From Bacillota bacterium (GTDB lineage Bacteria; Bacillota; DSM-12270; Thermacetogeniales; Thermacetogeniaceae), in NCBI GenBank assembly GCA_029907475.1, contig JARYLU010000002.1:1-64000 (forward strand): a DNA stretch of 64,000 nt. Reading direction: 5' to 3'. Position 1 is the stretch's first letter, and every line of letters starts with the position of its first letter. Below are positions 18,156 to 28,073 of the stretch, piece after piece. The notes under the pieces are model-generated. The model did not search any database. It was given only the letters and a program-made list of their open reading frames with translations, and was not told the origin of the DNA. A program made the position numbers and the translations under genes.

Positions 18156-19643
18156 ATGGGAATTCCTTTAAAAAGTTTACTCCAGGGGATCGAAATTGTA
18201 AGTGTCGAGGGTTTAGAGACTCCGATTACAGGAATTCATTATGATTCCCGCCAGGTAAAACCTGGTTTTATCTTTGTCGCGATTAAGGGATTCCGTACCG
18301 ATGGCCATTTTTATCTTAATGAAGCTTTAGCGCGAGGGGCCAGAGGGTTGCTCGTCGAAAGAGAGGTTCCGGTGCCCCCTGGGGTTGCCTGGGCACGTGT
18401 TAAAAATACACGCCGCGCCCTGGCCTCCTTGGCTGCAAACTTTTATAACCATCCCAGCCGGAAGCTGACCCTTATCGGAGTTACCGGAACAAATGGAAAG
18501 ACAACTACGACACACTTAATCGAAGCGGTTTTGCGCGCGCGAGGTACCCGAACAGGTCTGATCGGGACGGTTTGGAATAAAATAGGCGAGAAGAAGCTTT
18601 CCGTTCTGCACACAACACCCGAGTCCCTGGAACTTCAAGCTTTACTCCGGGAAATGGTTGATTCCGGTGTCGGAGCGGTTGCGATGGAGGTTTCTTCGCA
18701 TGGTCTTGTTTTAGAAAGGACTGCAGAATGTGAATTCGATGTCGGAGTTTTTACTAATTTAACCCAGGATCACCTTGACTTTCATAAAGATTTGAAGGAT
18801 TATTTAACAGCAAAGATGCTCCTTTTTACAGGGTTGGGACGAAATCGAACTAAAAAGCGGCCGTGTTACGCCGTTGTTAATCTCGATGATGCTGCTGGCG
18901 AAGAAATCGCGCGAAGCGTGAAGCCGCCCGTGATCACTTATGGAATTCGTGAAAAAGCAGATGTAAAAGCAGAAGATATTAAATTGTCAGCCCGTGGTAC
19001 TGCTTTTACTGTAATGTACCAAAAGCAGGAAATACCTTTTTCCCTCTCACTTCCAGGCGAATTCAACATTTATAATGCCCTGGCAGCAATTTGCGTTGGT
19101 CTTCAGGAAGGCATAGAGGTATCATCTTTACAGGAGACGCTTCAAAAAGCAAAGGGAGTTCCCGGGCGTTTTGAGGTAATAGACCAGGGGCAAAGCTTTA
19201 CAGTTGTTGTCGACTACGCCCATACTCCTGACGGTCTGGAGAATATTTTGCGTACCTCCCGAACCCTTACTCAAGGTAAAGTCCTTACTGTGTTCGGCTG
19301 TGGGGGGGATCGGGATCCAGGCAAAAGACCTTTGATGGGGAGAATAGCGGCGGAGTTAAGTGATTTTACGATTATTACTTCGGATAACCCCCGGTCTGAG
19401 GATCCCGGAAAAATCTTGACGCAAATCGAGGCAGGGCTCAAGCAAATTGGAGGTGCGAGGTATCTGGTGATTGAAGACCGCTATGAAGCGATCCGGGCTG
19501 CATTACATCAGGCCCAAGCAGGGGACTTTGTGGTCATTGCAGGAAAGGGGCATGAAGGATACCAGATCATAGGAGACAAGGTGATACCCTTTAATGATCG
19601 GCTCGTAGCCCAAGAAATTATTACAAAGGAGATTTTGAGTTAA
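18156..19643 (+). CDS. murE: UDP-MurNAc-tripeptide synthetase MurE (meso-DAP adding)
   Basis: Adds the third stem-peptide residue to UDP-MurNAc-L-Ala-D-Glu. The ATP loop GTNGKTTT lies in the middle domain. The motif DNPR (TSDNPRSEDP, C-terminal domain) is the meso-diaminopimelate specificity motif, so the wall is of the DAP type. I place the start at ATG 18156, giving 495 residues, because CGGGAG precedes it at a good distance and the family N-terminus then aligns. ATG 18123 in the same frame is possible but has a weak ribosome site. Confidence 0.93.
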   Translation: MGIPLKSLLQGIEIVSVEGLETPITGIHYDSRQVKPGFIFVAIKGFRTDGHFYLNEALARGARGLLVEREVPVPPGVAWARVKNTRRALASLAANFYNHPSRKLTLIGVTGTNGKTTTTHLIEAVLRARGTRTGLIGTVWNKIGEKKLSVLHTTPESLELQALLREMVDSGVGAVAMEVSSHGLVLERTAECEFDVGVFTNLTQDHLDFHKDLKDYLTAKMLLFTGLGRNRTKKRPCYAVVNLDDAAGEEIARSVKPPVITYGIREKADVKAEDIKLSARGTAFTVMYQKQEIPFSLSLPGEFNIYNALAAICVGLQEGIEVSSLQETLQKAKGVPGRFEVIDQGQSFTVVVDYAHTPDGLENILRTSRTLTQGKVLTVFGCGGDRDPGKRPLMGRIAAELSDFTIITSDNPRSEDPGKILTQIEAGLKQIGGARYLVIEDRYEAIRAALHQAQAGDFVVIAGKGHEGYQIIGDKVIPFNDRLVAQEIITKEILS

Positions 19644-19646
19644 AAG

Positions 19647-21041
19647 ATGGAGCCGCTTCGCCTTACAGAGGTTTTGTATGCGGTTAATGGTCAACTTTTG
19701 AAAGGAAATCCGGAAACAATAATTACCGGTGTGACGACAGACAGCCGGAATGTAGCGCCAGGCCAGTTATTTTTTGCTTTTCCCGGGGCGCGGGTTGATG
19801 GGCATTCTTTCGTCGCTGACGCCTTGCAAAGTGGTGCCGCTGGTGCCGTGATTTCCAAGCCCATCTTGATTAATACCAGACATCCCCTGATCCTGGTGCC
19901 CGATCCTTATCAGGCTCTCCAAAATTTAGCAAAATACTACCGGACCCTATTTCAGGTTCCGGTCATTGCAGTTACCGGAAGTACTGGCAAAACGACCACA
20001 AAAGATTTAATTGCCGGGGTGCTCGCGACCCGCCTTTCTGTTTTAAAAACCGAGGGGAATCAAAATAACGAAATCGGCCTTCCGTTAACGATTTTACGGA
20101 TCACGCGGCAGCATGGGGCCGTTGTTCTAGAGATGGCGATGCGAGGGCGGGGAGAAATCGGCGAGCTTTGCCGGATCAGCAGACCGGACGTTGGGGTAAT
20201 TACCAACATTGGAAAGACACACTTGGAAACGCTCGGTACGGAAGCGGCAATTGCCGAGGCCAAGGGGGAGCTTCTTGCTGCTCTTCCCCTTGAGGGTTGC
20301 GCCGTTTTAAACGGCCAGGACCCCTGGCAGGTATCCCTGGCCCGGCAATTTCAGGGAAATTTGCTTTTCTACGGCGAAGATCAACGCTTTCCTGTGTACG
20401 CTTTACATGTTAAGTTGCGCGGCTTGAAGGGGATTAGCTTTCTGTTACGGACCCCCCGCGGGGAAAGTTCGTGTTTTCTTCCGCTTCCGGGCCGTCACAA
20501 TGTTTTTAACGCCCTGGCAGCAGCGGCGGTAGGACACTGGTTCGGCTTAATGCCTGAAGAAATCGCGCAGGGTCTGGCTTCGGCTTCAGTGACCGGGATG
20601 CGGATCGAGGTAAAGGATGGTAGCGGCGGTAGCAAAATTATTGATGATACTTACAACGCCAGTCCAGCTTCTGTAATTGCAGGTTTGCAACTTTTAGCCA
20701 GTGTTCCCCGTAAAGGCCGCGCCGTGGCGGTTCTCGGTGATATGTATGAGTTGGGCTGGTATACGGTTCAGGGGCACCGTGAAGTCGGGAGGGCCGCTGG
20801 AGAGTTGAAGGTGGATTACCTGTTTGTCGTCGGAGATTACGCCGGAGAGATTGCTCAAGGTGCCCGGGAGGCCGGGATGGACCAGGAGAGGATTAAAGTT
20901 TTTTCAGATAAAACAGCAGCGCTTGCTTTTCTAAGTGAGTTCTTAGAACCAGGAGATTTGGTGCTTGTAAAAGGTTCGCGTGCTATGAGAATGGAAGAAA
21001 TCGTTGCAGGTATCTGTGATCAGGTGATTTCCCATGGATGA
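19647..21041 (+). CDS. murF: UDP-MurNAc-tripeptide-D-Ala-D-Ala ligase
   Basis: Adds D-Ala-D-Ala, completing the pentapeptide precursor. The 464-residue Mur ligase has the ATP loop GSTGKTTTKD in the central domain and the Mur ligase substrate segment DDTYNASPASV near residue 332. The gene is 3 bp after murE and overlaps mraY by 8 bp, so it is translationally linked. Confidence 0.95.
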   Translation: MEPLRLTEVLYAVNGQLLKGNPETIITGVTTDSRNVAPGQLFFAFPGARVDGHSFVADALQSGAAGAVISKPILINTRHPLILVPDPYQALQNLAKYYRTLFQVPVIAVTGSTGKTTTKDLIAGVLATRLSVLKTEGNQNNEIGLPLTILRITRQHGAVVLEMAMRGRGEIGELCRISRPDVGVITNIGKTHLETLGTEAAIAEAKGELLAALPLEGCAVLNGQDPWQVSLARQFQGNLLFYGEDQRFPVYALHVKLRGLKGISFLLRTPRGESSCFLPLPGRHNVFNALAAAAVGHWFGLMPEEIAQGLASASVTGMRIEVKDGSGGSKIIDDTYNASPASVIAGLQLLASVPRKGRAVAVLGDMYELGWYTVQGHREVGRAAGELKVDYLFVVGDYAGEIAQGAREAGMDQERIKVFSDKTAALAFLSEFLEPGDLVLVKGSRAMRMEEIVAGICDQVISHG

Positions 21042-22011
21042 AATCACTAAAGTTGCGACAGCTTTTGGGGCCAGCTTAATTATTACTTTGCTTCTGGGGC
21101 CTTTCTTAATTCCTCTTCTCTATCGTTTGAAGTTTGGGCAGGAGGTAAGAGGGGACGGTCCCCGCTCTCACTTGCAAAAGCGCGGCACCGCTACGATGGG
21201 AGGCCTTATGATTCTTACTGGAGCTGCCCTGGCAAGTTTCGTCACCGCCGGTCAGACACCGGAGATCCTGCTTTTTTTGGGCATCATGCTTGGCTGTGGT
21301 TTGCTGGGATTTGCTGACGATTTTTTAAAAGTAGTTCTCAGGCGCCCGCTCGGTTTGAAAGCCCGGATGAAAATTTCGGGGCAATTAATCCTGGGGTTAC
21401 TGCTGGGTTGGGGCTCTCTCTTACTCGGGCGAGATACTTCCATCGTGCTACCCCTTGCAGATTTAACCCTGGACATTGGTTTTTCTTATATCATTTTCAG
21501 TGTTATTGTTCTGGTTGCAGCCACAAATGCCGTTAACCTGACCGATGGGCTCGACGGTTTGGCGAGCGGGTTAATGGTAATTGTAAGTTTAGCATACATT
21601 TTAATTGCCTGGATGACGGGAGAGAATCAGGCTGCTATTTTTGCGGCTGCGCTTGCCGGGAGCTGTTTGGGTTTTTTGCGTTACAACTACCATCCGGCGC
21701 GAGTTTTTATGGGAGATACCGGTTCTCTGGCTTTAGGGGGAGGTCTCGCCGGGCTTGCCGTCCTGACACGCACCGAACTGGTCCTACTAATTACAGGTGG
21801 AGTTTTTGTTCTGGAGACCCTTTCAGTGATTATTCAGGTTATTTCTTTCCGCCTGACAGGGCGGCGGATTTTTCTAATGAGCCCGTTGCATCATCACTTT
21901 GAATTAAAAGGGTGGTCCGAAGTTAATGTAGTCTTCTTTTTCTGGTTGCTTGGCTTATTTTTCGCAATTTTAGGACTTCTGGCAATGCGAGGATTGGGTA
22001 GGAGTGTTTAG
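21034..22011 (+). CDS. mraY: phospho-MurNAc-pentapeptide transferase
   Basis: Transfers phospho-MurNAc-pentapeptide to undecaprenyl phosphate, forming lipid I at the membrane. The 325-residue protein has about ten membrane segments. The catalytic Asp-rich segments are visible: GFADDFLK, NAVNLTDGLDGLA and FMGDTGSLALGG, followed by the periplasm-facing PLHHHFE motif that is diagnostic for MraY. Confidence 0.95.
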   Translation: MDEITKVATAFGASLIITLLLGPFLIPLLYRLKFGQEVRGDGPRSHLQKRGTATMGGLMILTGAALASFVTAGQTPEILLFLGIMLGCGLLGFADDFLKVVLRRPLGLKARMKISGQLILGLLLGWGSLLLGRDTSIVLPLADLTLDIGFSYIIFSVIVLVAATNAVNLTDGLDGLASGLMVIVSLAYILIAWMTGENQAAIFAAALAGSCLGFLRYNYHPARVFMGDTGSLALGGGLAGLAVLTRTELVLLITGGVFVLETLSVIIQVISFRLTGRRIFLMSPLHHHFELKGWSEVNVVFFFWLLGLFFAILGLLAMRGLGRSV

Positions 22012-22013
22012 CA

Positions 22014-23381
22014 ATGCTTGATTTTCAGGGAAAAAAAGTTCTGGTAATCGGGATCGCGCGGAGCGGGCAGGCTGCCCTCCGCTTTTTAACAAGTTCAGGC
22101 GCCCAAGTCACTGCCACCGATCTCAAGCAGGAGGAGGATTTGGGAAAAGAATTTCAGGAGTTGAAAGAACTTCCTGCAACCTTCGTCACGGGAAGGTATC
22201 CCCGGGTAAAGCGGGGTGAGTATGATTTAATTATTATCAGCCCCGGGGTTCCTCCTACGATTTTTCCTGTTCAAAAGGCCCGGAAGCTTGGTATCCCTGT
22301 CTGGAGCGAGCTGGAGCTTGCGGCGCGGTTAATTAAGCAGCCGATCATTGCGGTTACAGGTACCAACGGAAAAACAACGACGACCTCACTTTTAGGATTT
22401 ATCTTTCAAAAAGCAGGTATTGACTGTATCGTTGCTGGCAATATTGGAATTCCTTTAATTCAGGAAGTCGAGCGAACCCGGCGCGCTCGGGATCACGTCG
22501 CTTACTGGGTTGTGGAAGTGAGCTCTTTTCAACTGGAACTCATCGAGACTTTCCGGCCGCGGATTGCAGTTTTTTTAAATTTAACTCCAGATCACCTCGA
22601 CAGGCATGGTACTTTAGAAAATTATGGCAGGACCAAGGCCCGGATTTTCGAAAACCAGTCTCCCGGTGATTTTGCGGTACTCAATTATGACGACCCCTGG
22701 CTTTTAAAATTAGCTCCCGACCTGAAAAGCCAGATTTACTGGTTTTCCCGCCAGGGATTGCCAGGGGCCGGAATAGGCAGGGAAGGGGACTGGATTAAGT
22801 TTACAAACAACCGAGCAAAAGATGTATTGTGTGCCGTGCACGACATTAAACTGCCGGGGCCCCATAACCTGGAAAACGCCCTTGCGGCAGCTGCCGCAGC
22901 CCTTTTGGCGGGGATTAAACAAGAAGTAATAGTTCAGGCCCTTGCCACTTTCCCTGGCGTTCCCCACCGTATGGAACTGGTACGGGTTATAAACGGGGTA
23001 AAGTATGTTAACGATTCGAAAGGCACGAATCCAGAATCGGTTTTAAAGGCACTTGATGCCTATCAAGAACCGGTTATCTTAATTGCCGGAGGGAAAAACA
23101 AGGGAAGTGATTTTTGCTCTCTCGCCAAAAAAATCAATCAGAAGGTTAAAGCACTCATTTTACTCGGGGAAGCCGCTCCTTTAATCGGAAAGGCGGTTCG
23201 TGCAGCCGGATTTTATCAGATCTGGGAAGTTGCCTCCCTTACCGATGCCGTCCAAACTGCTTACTTTCTGGCGCAGCCAGGCGATGTTGTGCTTCTTTCT
23301 CCCGCCTGTGCAAGCTGGGATATGTTCCGGGATTTCGAAGAAAGAGGTAACCTCTTCCGGCAACTGGTTAATCAATTATAA
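22014..23381 (+). CDS. murD: UDP-MurNAc-L-Ala:D-Glu ligase
   Basis: Adds D-glutamate to UDP-MurNAc-L-Ala. A 455-residue Mur ligase with an N-terminal Rossmann-like domain (KVLVIGIARSGQAAL), the ATP loop GTNGKTTTT near residue 114, the central N-x-TPDHLDRH segment and the C-terminal domain ending SPACASWDMF. It starts 2 bp after mraY. Confidence 0.95.
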   Translation: MLDFQGKKVLVIGIARSGQAALRFLTSSGAQVTATDLKQEEDLGKEFQELKELPATFVTGRYPRVKRGEYDLIIISPGVPPTIFPVQKARKLGIPVWSELELAARLIKQPIIAVTGTNGKTTTTSLLGFIFQKAGIDCIVAGNIGIPLIQEVERTRRARDHVAYWVVEVSSFQLELIETFRPRIAVFLNLTPDHLDRHGTLENYGRTKARIFENQSPGDFAVLNYDDPWLLKLAPDLKSQIYWFSRQGLPGAGIGREGDWIKFTNNRAKDVLCAVHDIKLPGPHNLENALAAAAAALLAGIKQEVIVQALATFPGVPHRMELVRVINGVKYVNDSKGTNPESVLKALDAYQEPVILIAGGKNKGSDFCSLAKKINQKVKALILLGEAAPLIGKAVRAAGFYQIWEVASLTDAVQTAYFLAQPGDVVLLSPACASWDMFRDFEERGNLFRQLVNQL

Positions 23382-23395
23382 GGAGGCGGAAGAGC

Positions 23396-24496
23396 TTGAA
23401 ACCACGCAGACAAGCTCCGGATTTTGTAATCTTCGTGGTGACCCTTTTGCTCCTGACGATTGGCATCATCATGGTACTCAGCGCCAGTTACGTTTTTGCA
23501 GAGACGCGCTATGCCGATGGGTTTTATTTTCTAAAACGCCAGCTTTTATGGGCGCTTCTAGGAATTGCCGGTATGGTTACGGTAATGAAAATTGATTATC
23601 GGCGGTTCCAAAAATGGGCAACTCCGTTTTTTGCCCTGGCAGTAATTCTGCTGGCTCTCGTTTTGATTCCCGGGGTTGGAATTTCAATTAAAGGTTCAAG
23701 CCGCTGGCTTGGGGCAGGTTCCCTTGTCTTTCAACCTTCTGAAATTGCAAAACTGGCACTGGTAATGTTCCTCGCAAAAAATCTTGCTACCTATCCAAAT
23801 CAAATTAAAATCTTTTTTCGGGGGTTTCTTCCGCAACTCATGGTCGTTGGGGTCATTTGCGCTTTGATCCTTGCCCAGCCAGATTTAGGGACAGCGGTTG
23901 CCATCGCCGGGACTTCATACTTGTTATTTTTTGCTGCGGGGGCGCGGAAAACTCACTTGGCCGGTTTGGCGCTTTTCGGGTTGGTCCTGGTTGGAGTCGC
24001 CATCTATGTGGCACCTTACCGGGTGGAACGATTTACGGCCTTTTTAAACCCCTGGGCCGATCCTCTGGATTCGGGGTTTCAAACCATTCAGTCCCTTTAC
24101 GCGGTTGGTTCGGGAAGACTCTTTGGGATGGGTTTGGGACAGGGGAGACAGAAGTTTCTCTATCTTCCCGAACAACATACAGATTTTATCTATGCCGTAC
24201 TCAGTGAGGAACTCGGGTTTATCGGTGCCTTTTTTGTTCTCCTTCTCTTTTTTACCTTTATGTGGCGCGGCTTGAAAATAGCTTTAAAGGCTCCTGATAC
24301 CTTTGGAGCGCTCTTTGCTACAGGAATCACGATTATGGTTGTACTTCAGGCTTTGATTAACATCGGCGTCGTTACCGGAATCTTGCCCGTAACGGGAATT
24401 ACTCTGCCTTTAATTAGTTGCGGCGGTTCATCACTCACTTTAAATCTACTGGGAATCGGCATCCTCCTAAACATTTCCCAGTATGCTGGAGAATAG
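23396..24496 (+). CDS. SEDS glycosyltransferase FtsW/SpoVE
   Basis: A SEDS-family peptidoglycan polymerase that works with the class B PBP of this cluster at the septum. The 366-residue protein has about ten membrane segments; conserved parts include SSRWLGAGSLVFQPSEIAK and GLGQGRQKFLYLPEQHTDFI, then the C-terminal SCGGSSL. The place between murD and murG fits both FtsW and the sporulation-specific SpoVE, and sequence alone does not separate them. TTG start after AAGGAGGCGG. Confidence 0.9.
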   Translation: MKPRRQAPDFVIFVVTLLLLTIGIIMVLSASYVFAETRYADGFYFLKRQLLWALLGIAGMVTVMKIDYRRFQKWATPFFALAVILLALVLIPGVGISIKGSSRWLGAGSLVFQPSEIAKLALVMFLAKNLATYPNQIKIFFRGFLPQLMVVGVICALILAQPDLGTAVAIAGTSYLLFFAAGARKTHLAGLALFGLVLVGVAIYVAPYRVERFTAFLNPWADPLDSGFQTIQSLYAVGSGRLFGMGLGQGRQKFLYLPEQHTDFIYAVLSEELGFIGAFFVLLLFFTFMWRGLKIALKAPDTFGALFATGITIMVVLQALINIGVVTGILPVTGITLPLISCGGSSLTLNLLGIGILLNISQYAGE

Positions 24497-24508
24497 GAGT
24501 TTTTTGAG

Positions 24509-25633
24509 ATGCGCGTTTTAATTACAGGGGGAGGGACGGGTGGTCACCTCTATCCCGCCCTTGCTGTGGCGGATATTCTGAAAGAAAAGGATTCTACAGG
24601 ACAGATTTTATTTGTGGGAACCGGGACAGGTTTGGAGAGTTGTATTGTCCCCCGGCGGGGTTATCCTTTTAAAGAGATTTCGGCAGTCAAGCTGCCGCGT
24701 AAAATTTCTCTTAATGCTATCAATTTTTTAATTTCTTTGGGGAAAGGTTATCTTGAGGGGTTACACATTATCAAAGAATTCCGTCCGCAGGCGGTATTTG
24801 CGACAGGGGGTTACGTTTCGGTTCCCCTGGTGCTTGCTGCGGCGCGGCTCAAAGTACCGATTTTTTTACACGAGCAAAATTCAACGCCGGGGCTTGCTAA
24901 TAAATTTCTGGCGCGCTGGGCGCGCGTGGTTTTTACAACTTTTCCCTCCTTGCATGCGGGCTTCCCTGCACAGGTAAAGGTAATTTATTCAGGTCTTCCG
25001 GTTCGCAAGGTAATTCTTGAGACGGGGCGGCTTACCGGAATCGGGTATTTTGGGCTCGACCCAGTCAGGCTCACTTTGCTGGTAACCGGCGGAAGTCGGG
25101 GCGCGCGCCGGATTAATGAAACGATGCTGGAAATTTATGAAATGATTGGGAAGAACCTGGTGGCGCTGCCGTTTTTACAAATAATTCATATTACGGGGAG
25201 GGACGAGTACCCGGATTTCTGTAAACAGTTGGAACAAAGGGGAATAAAAGAAGATAAAATTGGAAAATTACTTATTAAACCCTATTTAGAGGAAATGGAG
25301 TATGCTCTGGCAGCAGCAGATTTAATCATCTGCCGTGCCGGTGCGGCAACCCTTGCAGAAGTGACGGCACGGGGAATTCCTGCAGTTTTAATTCCTTATC
25401 CGTTTGCAACAGGAAATCATCAGTACCACAACGCGTCATTTTTCGCCGAAAAAAAGGCGGCAATTTTGGTTCCTGAAAAAGACTTGACTCCTATGTTCCT
25501 TCTCACTCAAATCAAGAAATTGTGTTACGACTCTGCTTTACGGACGGCCATGGGAAAGCAGGCGCGCTGCCTGGGCCGCCCCGATGCCGGTGAAATCATC
25601 GCGCGCGCGATTTTAGAGGCAAGGTACAAGTAA
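24509..25633 (+). CDS. murG: UDP-GlcNAc:lipid I GlcNAc transferase
   Basis: Makes lipid II by adding GlcNAc to lipid I on the inner face of the membrane. The 374-residue GT-B enzyme opens with GGGTGGHLYPALAVAD, has HEQNSTPGLANK and the C-terminal UDP-GlcNAc site with RAGAATLAEVTARG and GNHQYHNA. The order ftsW-murG is standard. Confidence 0.95.
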   Translation: MRVLITGGGTGGHLYPALAVADILKEKDSTGQILFVGTGTGLESCIVPRRGYPFKEISAVKLPRKISLNAINFLISLGKGYLEGLHIIKEFRPQAVFATGGYVSVPLVLAAARLKVPIFLHEQNSTPGLANKFLARWARVVFTTFPSLHAGFPAQVKVIYSGLPVRKVILETGRLTGIGYFGLDPVRLTLLVTGGSRGARRINETMLEIYEMIGKNLVALPFLQIIHITGRDEYPDFCKQLEQRGIKEDKIGKLLIKPYLEEMEYALAAADLIICRAGAATLAEVTARGIPAVLIPYPFATGNHQYHNASFFAEKKAAILVPEKDLTPMFLLTQIKKLCYDSALRTAMGKQARCLGRPDAGEIIARAILEARYK

Positions 25634-25648
25634 AAAAAATTTAAAAGG

Positions 25649-25671
25649 GGCTTGATTTTGTAAGACAAGCC
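25649..25671 (+). other. short hairpin between murG and murC
   Basis: GGCTTG (25649-25654) and CAAGCC (25666-25671) form a 6-bp stem in the 107-128 bp gap, the longest within this part of the cluster. There is no T-run behind it, so it is not a classical terminator. It may stabilise or attenuate the message. Confidence 0.35.
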
Positions 25672-25761
25672 TTGTAACCTCTCCTAAGGGAAAGACATAA
25701 AATGTTGTTGTAACCAACTGAGAACGGTCAAGGTAGCGCAGTGAGGGAGGAGATAAGAGAC

Positions 25762-27159
25762 GTGTTCGGGAAATGGTATCACTTTATCGGGATCGGTGGT
25801 GCGGGGATGAGCGGACTTGCCAAAATTTTGCTGGCGTCGGGCATCAAGGTAAGCGGCTCAGATCTGGTTGTTTCACCAGTGATTCATAAATTGAGGGAAA
25901 ACGGAGCTCAAGTATCTATTGGCCACACGCCCGAAAATTTACAGCCAGGTGTTGATAAGGTTGTTGTTTCCTCTGCTATTCCTCCCTTGAACGTGGAACT
26001 GCGCGCCGCTCGAGAGAGGGGCCTGGACGTGATCAGCCGGGGCGAGCTCCTTGCTCAGGTGATGAGCCTTTTTAAAGGAATTGCCGTTGTGGGTGCCCAC
26101 GGCAAAACCACCACAAGCTCGATGATTTCCCTTGTTCTTGCCCAGGCCGGGCTTGATCCCACCTTTATTATCGGGGGTGAAGTGAATGACATCGGTGGGA
26201 ACGCGAAACTGGGGAAAGGGGAATTCCTTGTGGCGGAGGCAGATGAGAGTGACGGTTCTTTTCTTAAACTTGAGCCCTATGTTGCTGTTATTACTAATAT
26301 AGATAACGACCACCTGGATTATTACAAAAATATCGAGGAGATCACGCGCGCCTTTCAAAAATTTTTATCCCGCCTGAAACCCGAGGGTTTCGCCGTGCTC
26401 TGTACCGACAACGCTTTAGTCGGTAAATTAGAGCCTGGCGGGGTTGAAGTGATTACATACGGCCTGCAAGGGACCCCAGATTTTAAAGCAGGCAGAGTCA
26501 CGCAAACGGGATTGAAGACAGAAGCTTTGGTTTTTCAAAATCGCCGTAAGCTGGGTAAGTTAACCCTGGCTGTACCGGGTGCCCATAATATTCAAAACTC
26601 CCTCGCTGCGGTTGCAGTCGGGATGCGGCTGGGTTTGAGTTTTTCTGCAATTGCGGAGGCCCTTGCAACTTTTCGGGGGGCCCAACGGCGTTTTCAGATG
26701 GTTGCTCAATGTAACGGGATCAGAATTATTGATGATTACGCCCACCATCCTACGGAAATCAAAGCATTGCTTCAGGCAGCTGCGGGATTGCACCCCCGGC
26801 GCACGATTGTTGTTTTTCAACCTCACCGTTATACCAGGACCTATTTTTTGAAAGAAGAATTTGGCGAAGCTTTTCAGGGATCTGACCTCGTTATTGTTAC
26901 CGATATTTATCCGGCAGGAGAAAAACCGCTTAATGGTGTCAACGCCGGTTTAGTTGTAGAGGCTCTCAAGAAAAACAAACAGAATGTTGTGTATTTAGGG
27001 CAACTCGAAGCGGTAGAAGAGTTTCTCCTGAGGGAATATCAGACCGGGGATTTAATTCTGACGGTCGGGGCGGGGAATGTTTGGACCGTAGGACAGAACT
27101 TTGCCCGGCTTTTAAAGGAAGGCCCAAGAAACAAGAGCCGGGATTCGCAGAGGGTATGA
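25762..27159 (+). CDS. murC: UDP-MurNAc:L-alanine ligase
   Basis: Adds the first stem-peptide residue. A Mur ligase with the N-terminal nucleotide-binding segment GIGGAGMSGLAKIL, the ATP loop GAHGKTTT, and the C-terminal FQPHRYTRT segment typical of MurC. I place the start at GTG 25762 (465 residues), because GGGAGGAG at 25744-25751 is correctly spaced for it and the protein then starts just before KWYHFIGIGG. GTG 25741 is an in-frame alternative. Confidence 0.93.
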   Translation: MFGKWYHFIGIGGAGMSGLAKILLASGIKVSGSDLVVSPVIHKLRENGAQVSIGHTPENLQPGVDKVVVSSAIPPLNVELRAARERGLDVISRGELLAQVMSLFKGIAVVGAHGKTTTSSMISLVLAQAGLDPTFIIGGEVNDIGGNAKLGKGEFLVAEADESDGSFLKLEPYVAVITNIDNDHLDYYKNIEEITRAFQKFLSRLKPEGFAVLCTDNALVGKLEPGGVEVITYGLQGTPDFKAGRVTQTGLKTEALVFQNRRKLGKLTLAVPGAHNIQNSLAAVAVGMRLGLSFSAIAEALATFRGAQRRFQMVAQCNGIRIIDDYAHHPTEIKALLQAAAGLHPRRTIVVFQPHRYTRTYFLKEEFGEAFQGSDLVIVTDIYPAGEKPLNGVNAGLVVEALKKNKQNVVYLGQLEAVEEFLLREYQTGDLILTVGAGNVWTVGQNFARLLKEGPRNKSRDSQRV

Positions 27160-28073
27160 TGGACTGGCGAAGGTTAGCGGACGAACTCGGTCAGAAGGTG
27201 CAGGGCCGGGTATTTTCCCGGGTTCTGATGAAAGAGCATACTGCCTGGCGGGTGGGGGGACCTGCGGATCTTCTTTTGATCCCAGAAACTGAAGACGATG
27301 TACTCCGGGTCCTGGATTACGCCGGAGAACACGGCCTCCCGGTAACGGTGATCGGCAACGGATCTAACCTTCTGGTTAGAGATGGGGGAATTCGAGGTTT
27401 AACTCTTAAGATCGCGGGGGGTCTCGCGACTTATCAGGTGCAGGGAAATAAGATTGAGGCCGGGGCAGGAATCTTATTGCCTCACCTGGCACGATTGGCT
27501 TTTCGCTCTGAACTGAGCGGGCTTGAGTTCGGACTGGGAATTCCCGCCTCCCTGGGTGGTGCTCTGATTATGAATGCAGGCGCCTTTGGTCAGCAACTGG
27601 GAGAGCTTGTCGGAGAAGTAAAAACCGTTAATTTTAACGGAGTAAGAAGGGTTTGGGATCGCCTGCAGTTATCTTTCTCCTACCGCCGGTCTTCTTTACA
27701 GGATCAGAATCTGATCATCTTAAAAACAGTTCTTTTCTTGAATCCGGCACAAGCTTCAGCGATTGCAGAGCGGATGGAGCGTAATCTCTCCTGTCGCAAA
27801 AAAAGCCAACCGTTAGACTTGCCTACTGCCGGAAGCGTTTTTCGCAATCCACCAAACTGTTACGCTGGACAACTGATCGAAATGGCAGGCCTTAAAGGGT
27901 TGCGCCTGGGGGATGCCCAGGTTTCCCAGAAGCACGCGAATTTTATCGTCAACCTGGGAAACGCCACTGCAAGCCAGATTATTGCCTTGATGGAAATTAT
28001 TCAAGAAAGGGTTAAAAATCAATTTGGAGTGAGTTTGGAGCCTGAGGTACGCGTGGTAGGAGAGGAGGGGTGA
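27156..28073 (+). CDS. murB: UDP-N-acetylenolpyruvoylglucosamine reductase
   Basis: Reduces enolpyruvyl-UDP-GlcNAc to UDP-MurNAc using FAD and NADPH. The protein has 305 residues from the ATG that overlaps the murC stop (ATGA). The FAD-binding GNGSNLLVRDGG segment, the catalytic SYRRSS with its Ser, and the C-terminal L-E-PEVRVVG with its Glu identify a type II MurB. Its end overlaps murA by 4 bp. Confidence 0.95.
   Translation: MMDWRRLADELGQKVQGRVFSRVLMKEHTAWRVGGPADLLLIPETEDDVLRVLDYAGEHGLPVTVIGNGSNLLVRDGGIRGLTLKIAGGLATYQVQGNKIEAGAGILLPHLARLAFRSELSGLEFGLGIPASLGGALIMNAGAFGQQLGELVGEVKTVNFNGVRRVWDRLQLSFSYRRSSLQDQNLIILKTVLFLNPAQASAIAERMERNLSCRKKSQPLDLPTAGSVFRNPPNCYAGQLIEMAGLKGLRLGDAQVSQKHANFIVNLGNATASQIIALMEIIQERVKNQFGVSLEPEVRVVGEEG

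Noticed and set aside
27081-27155. Longer N-terminus for murB
   Set aside because: It would overlap murC by 79 bp and is not conserved; ATG 27156 in the ATGA overlap gives the normal length.
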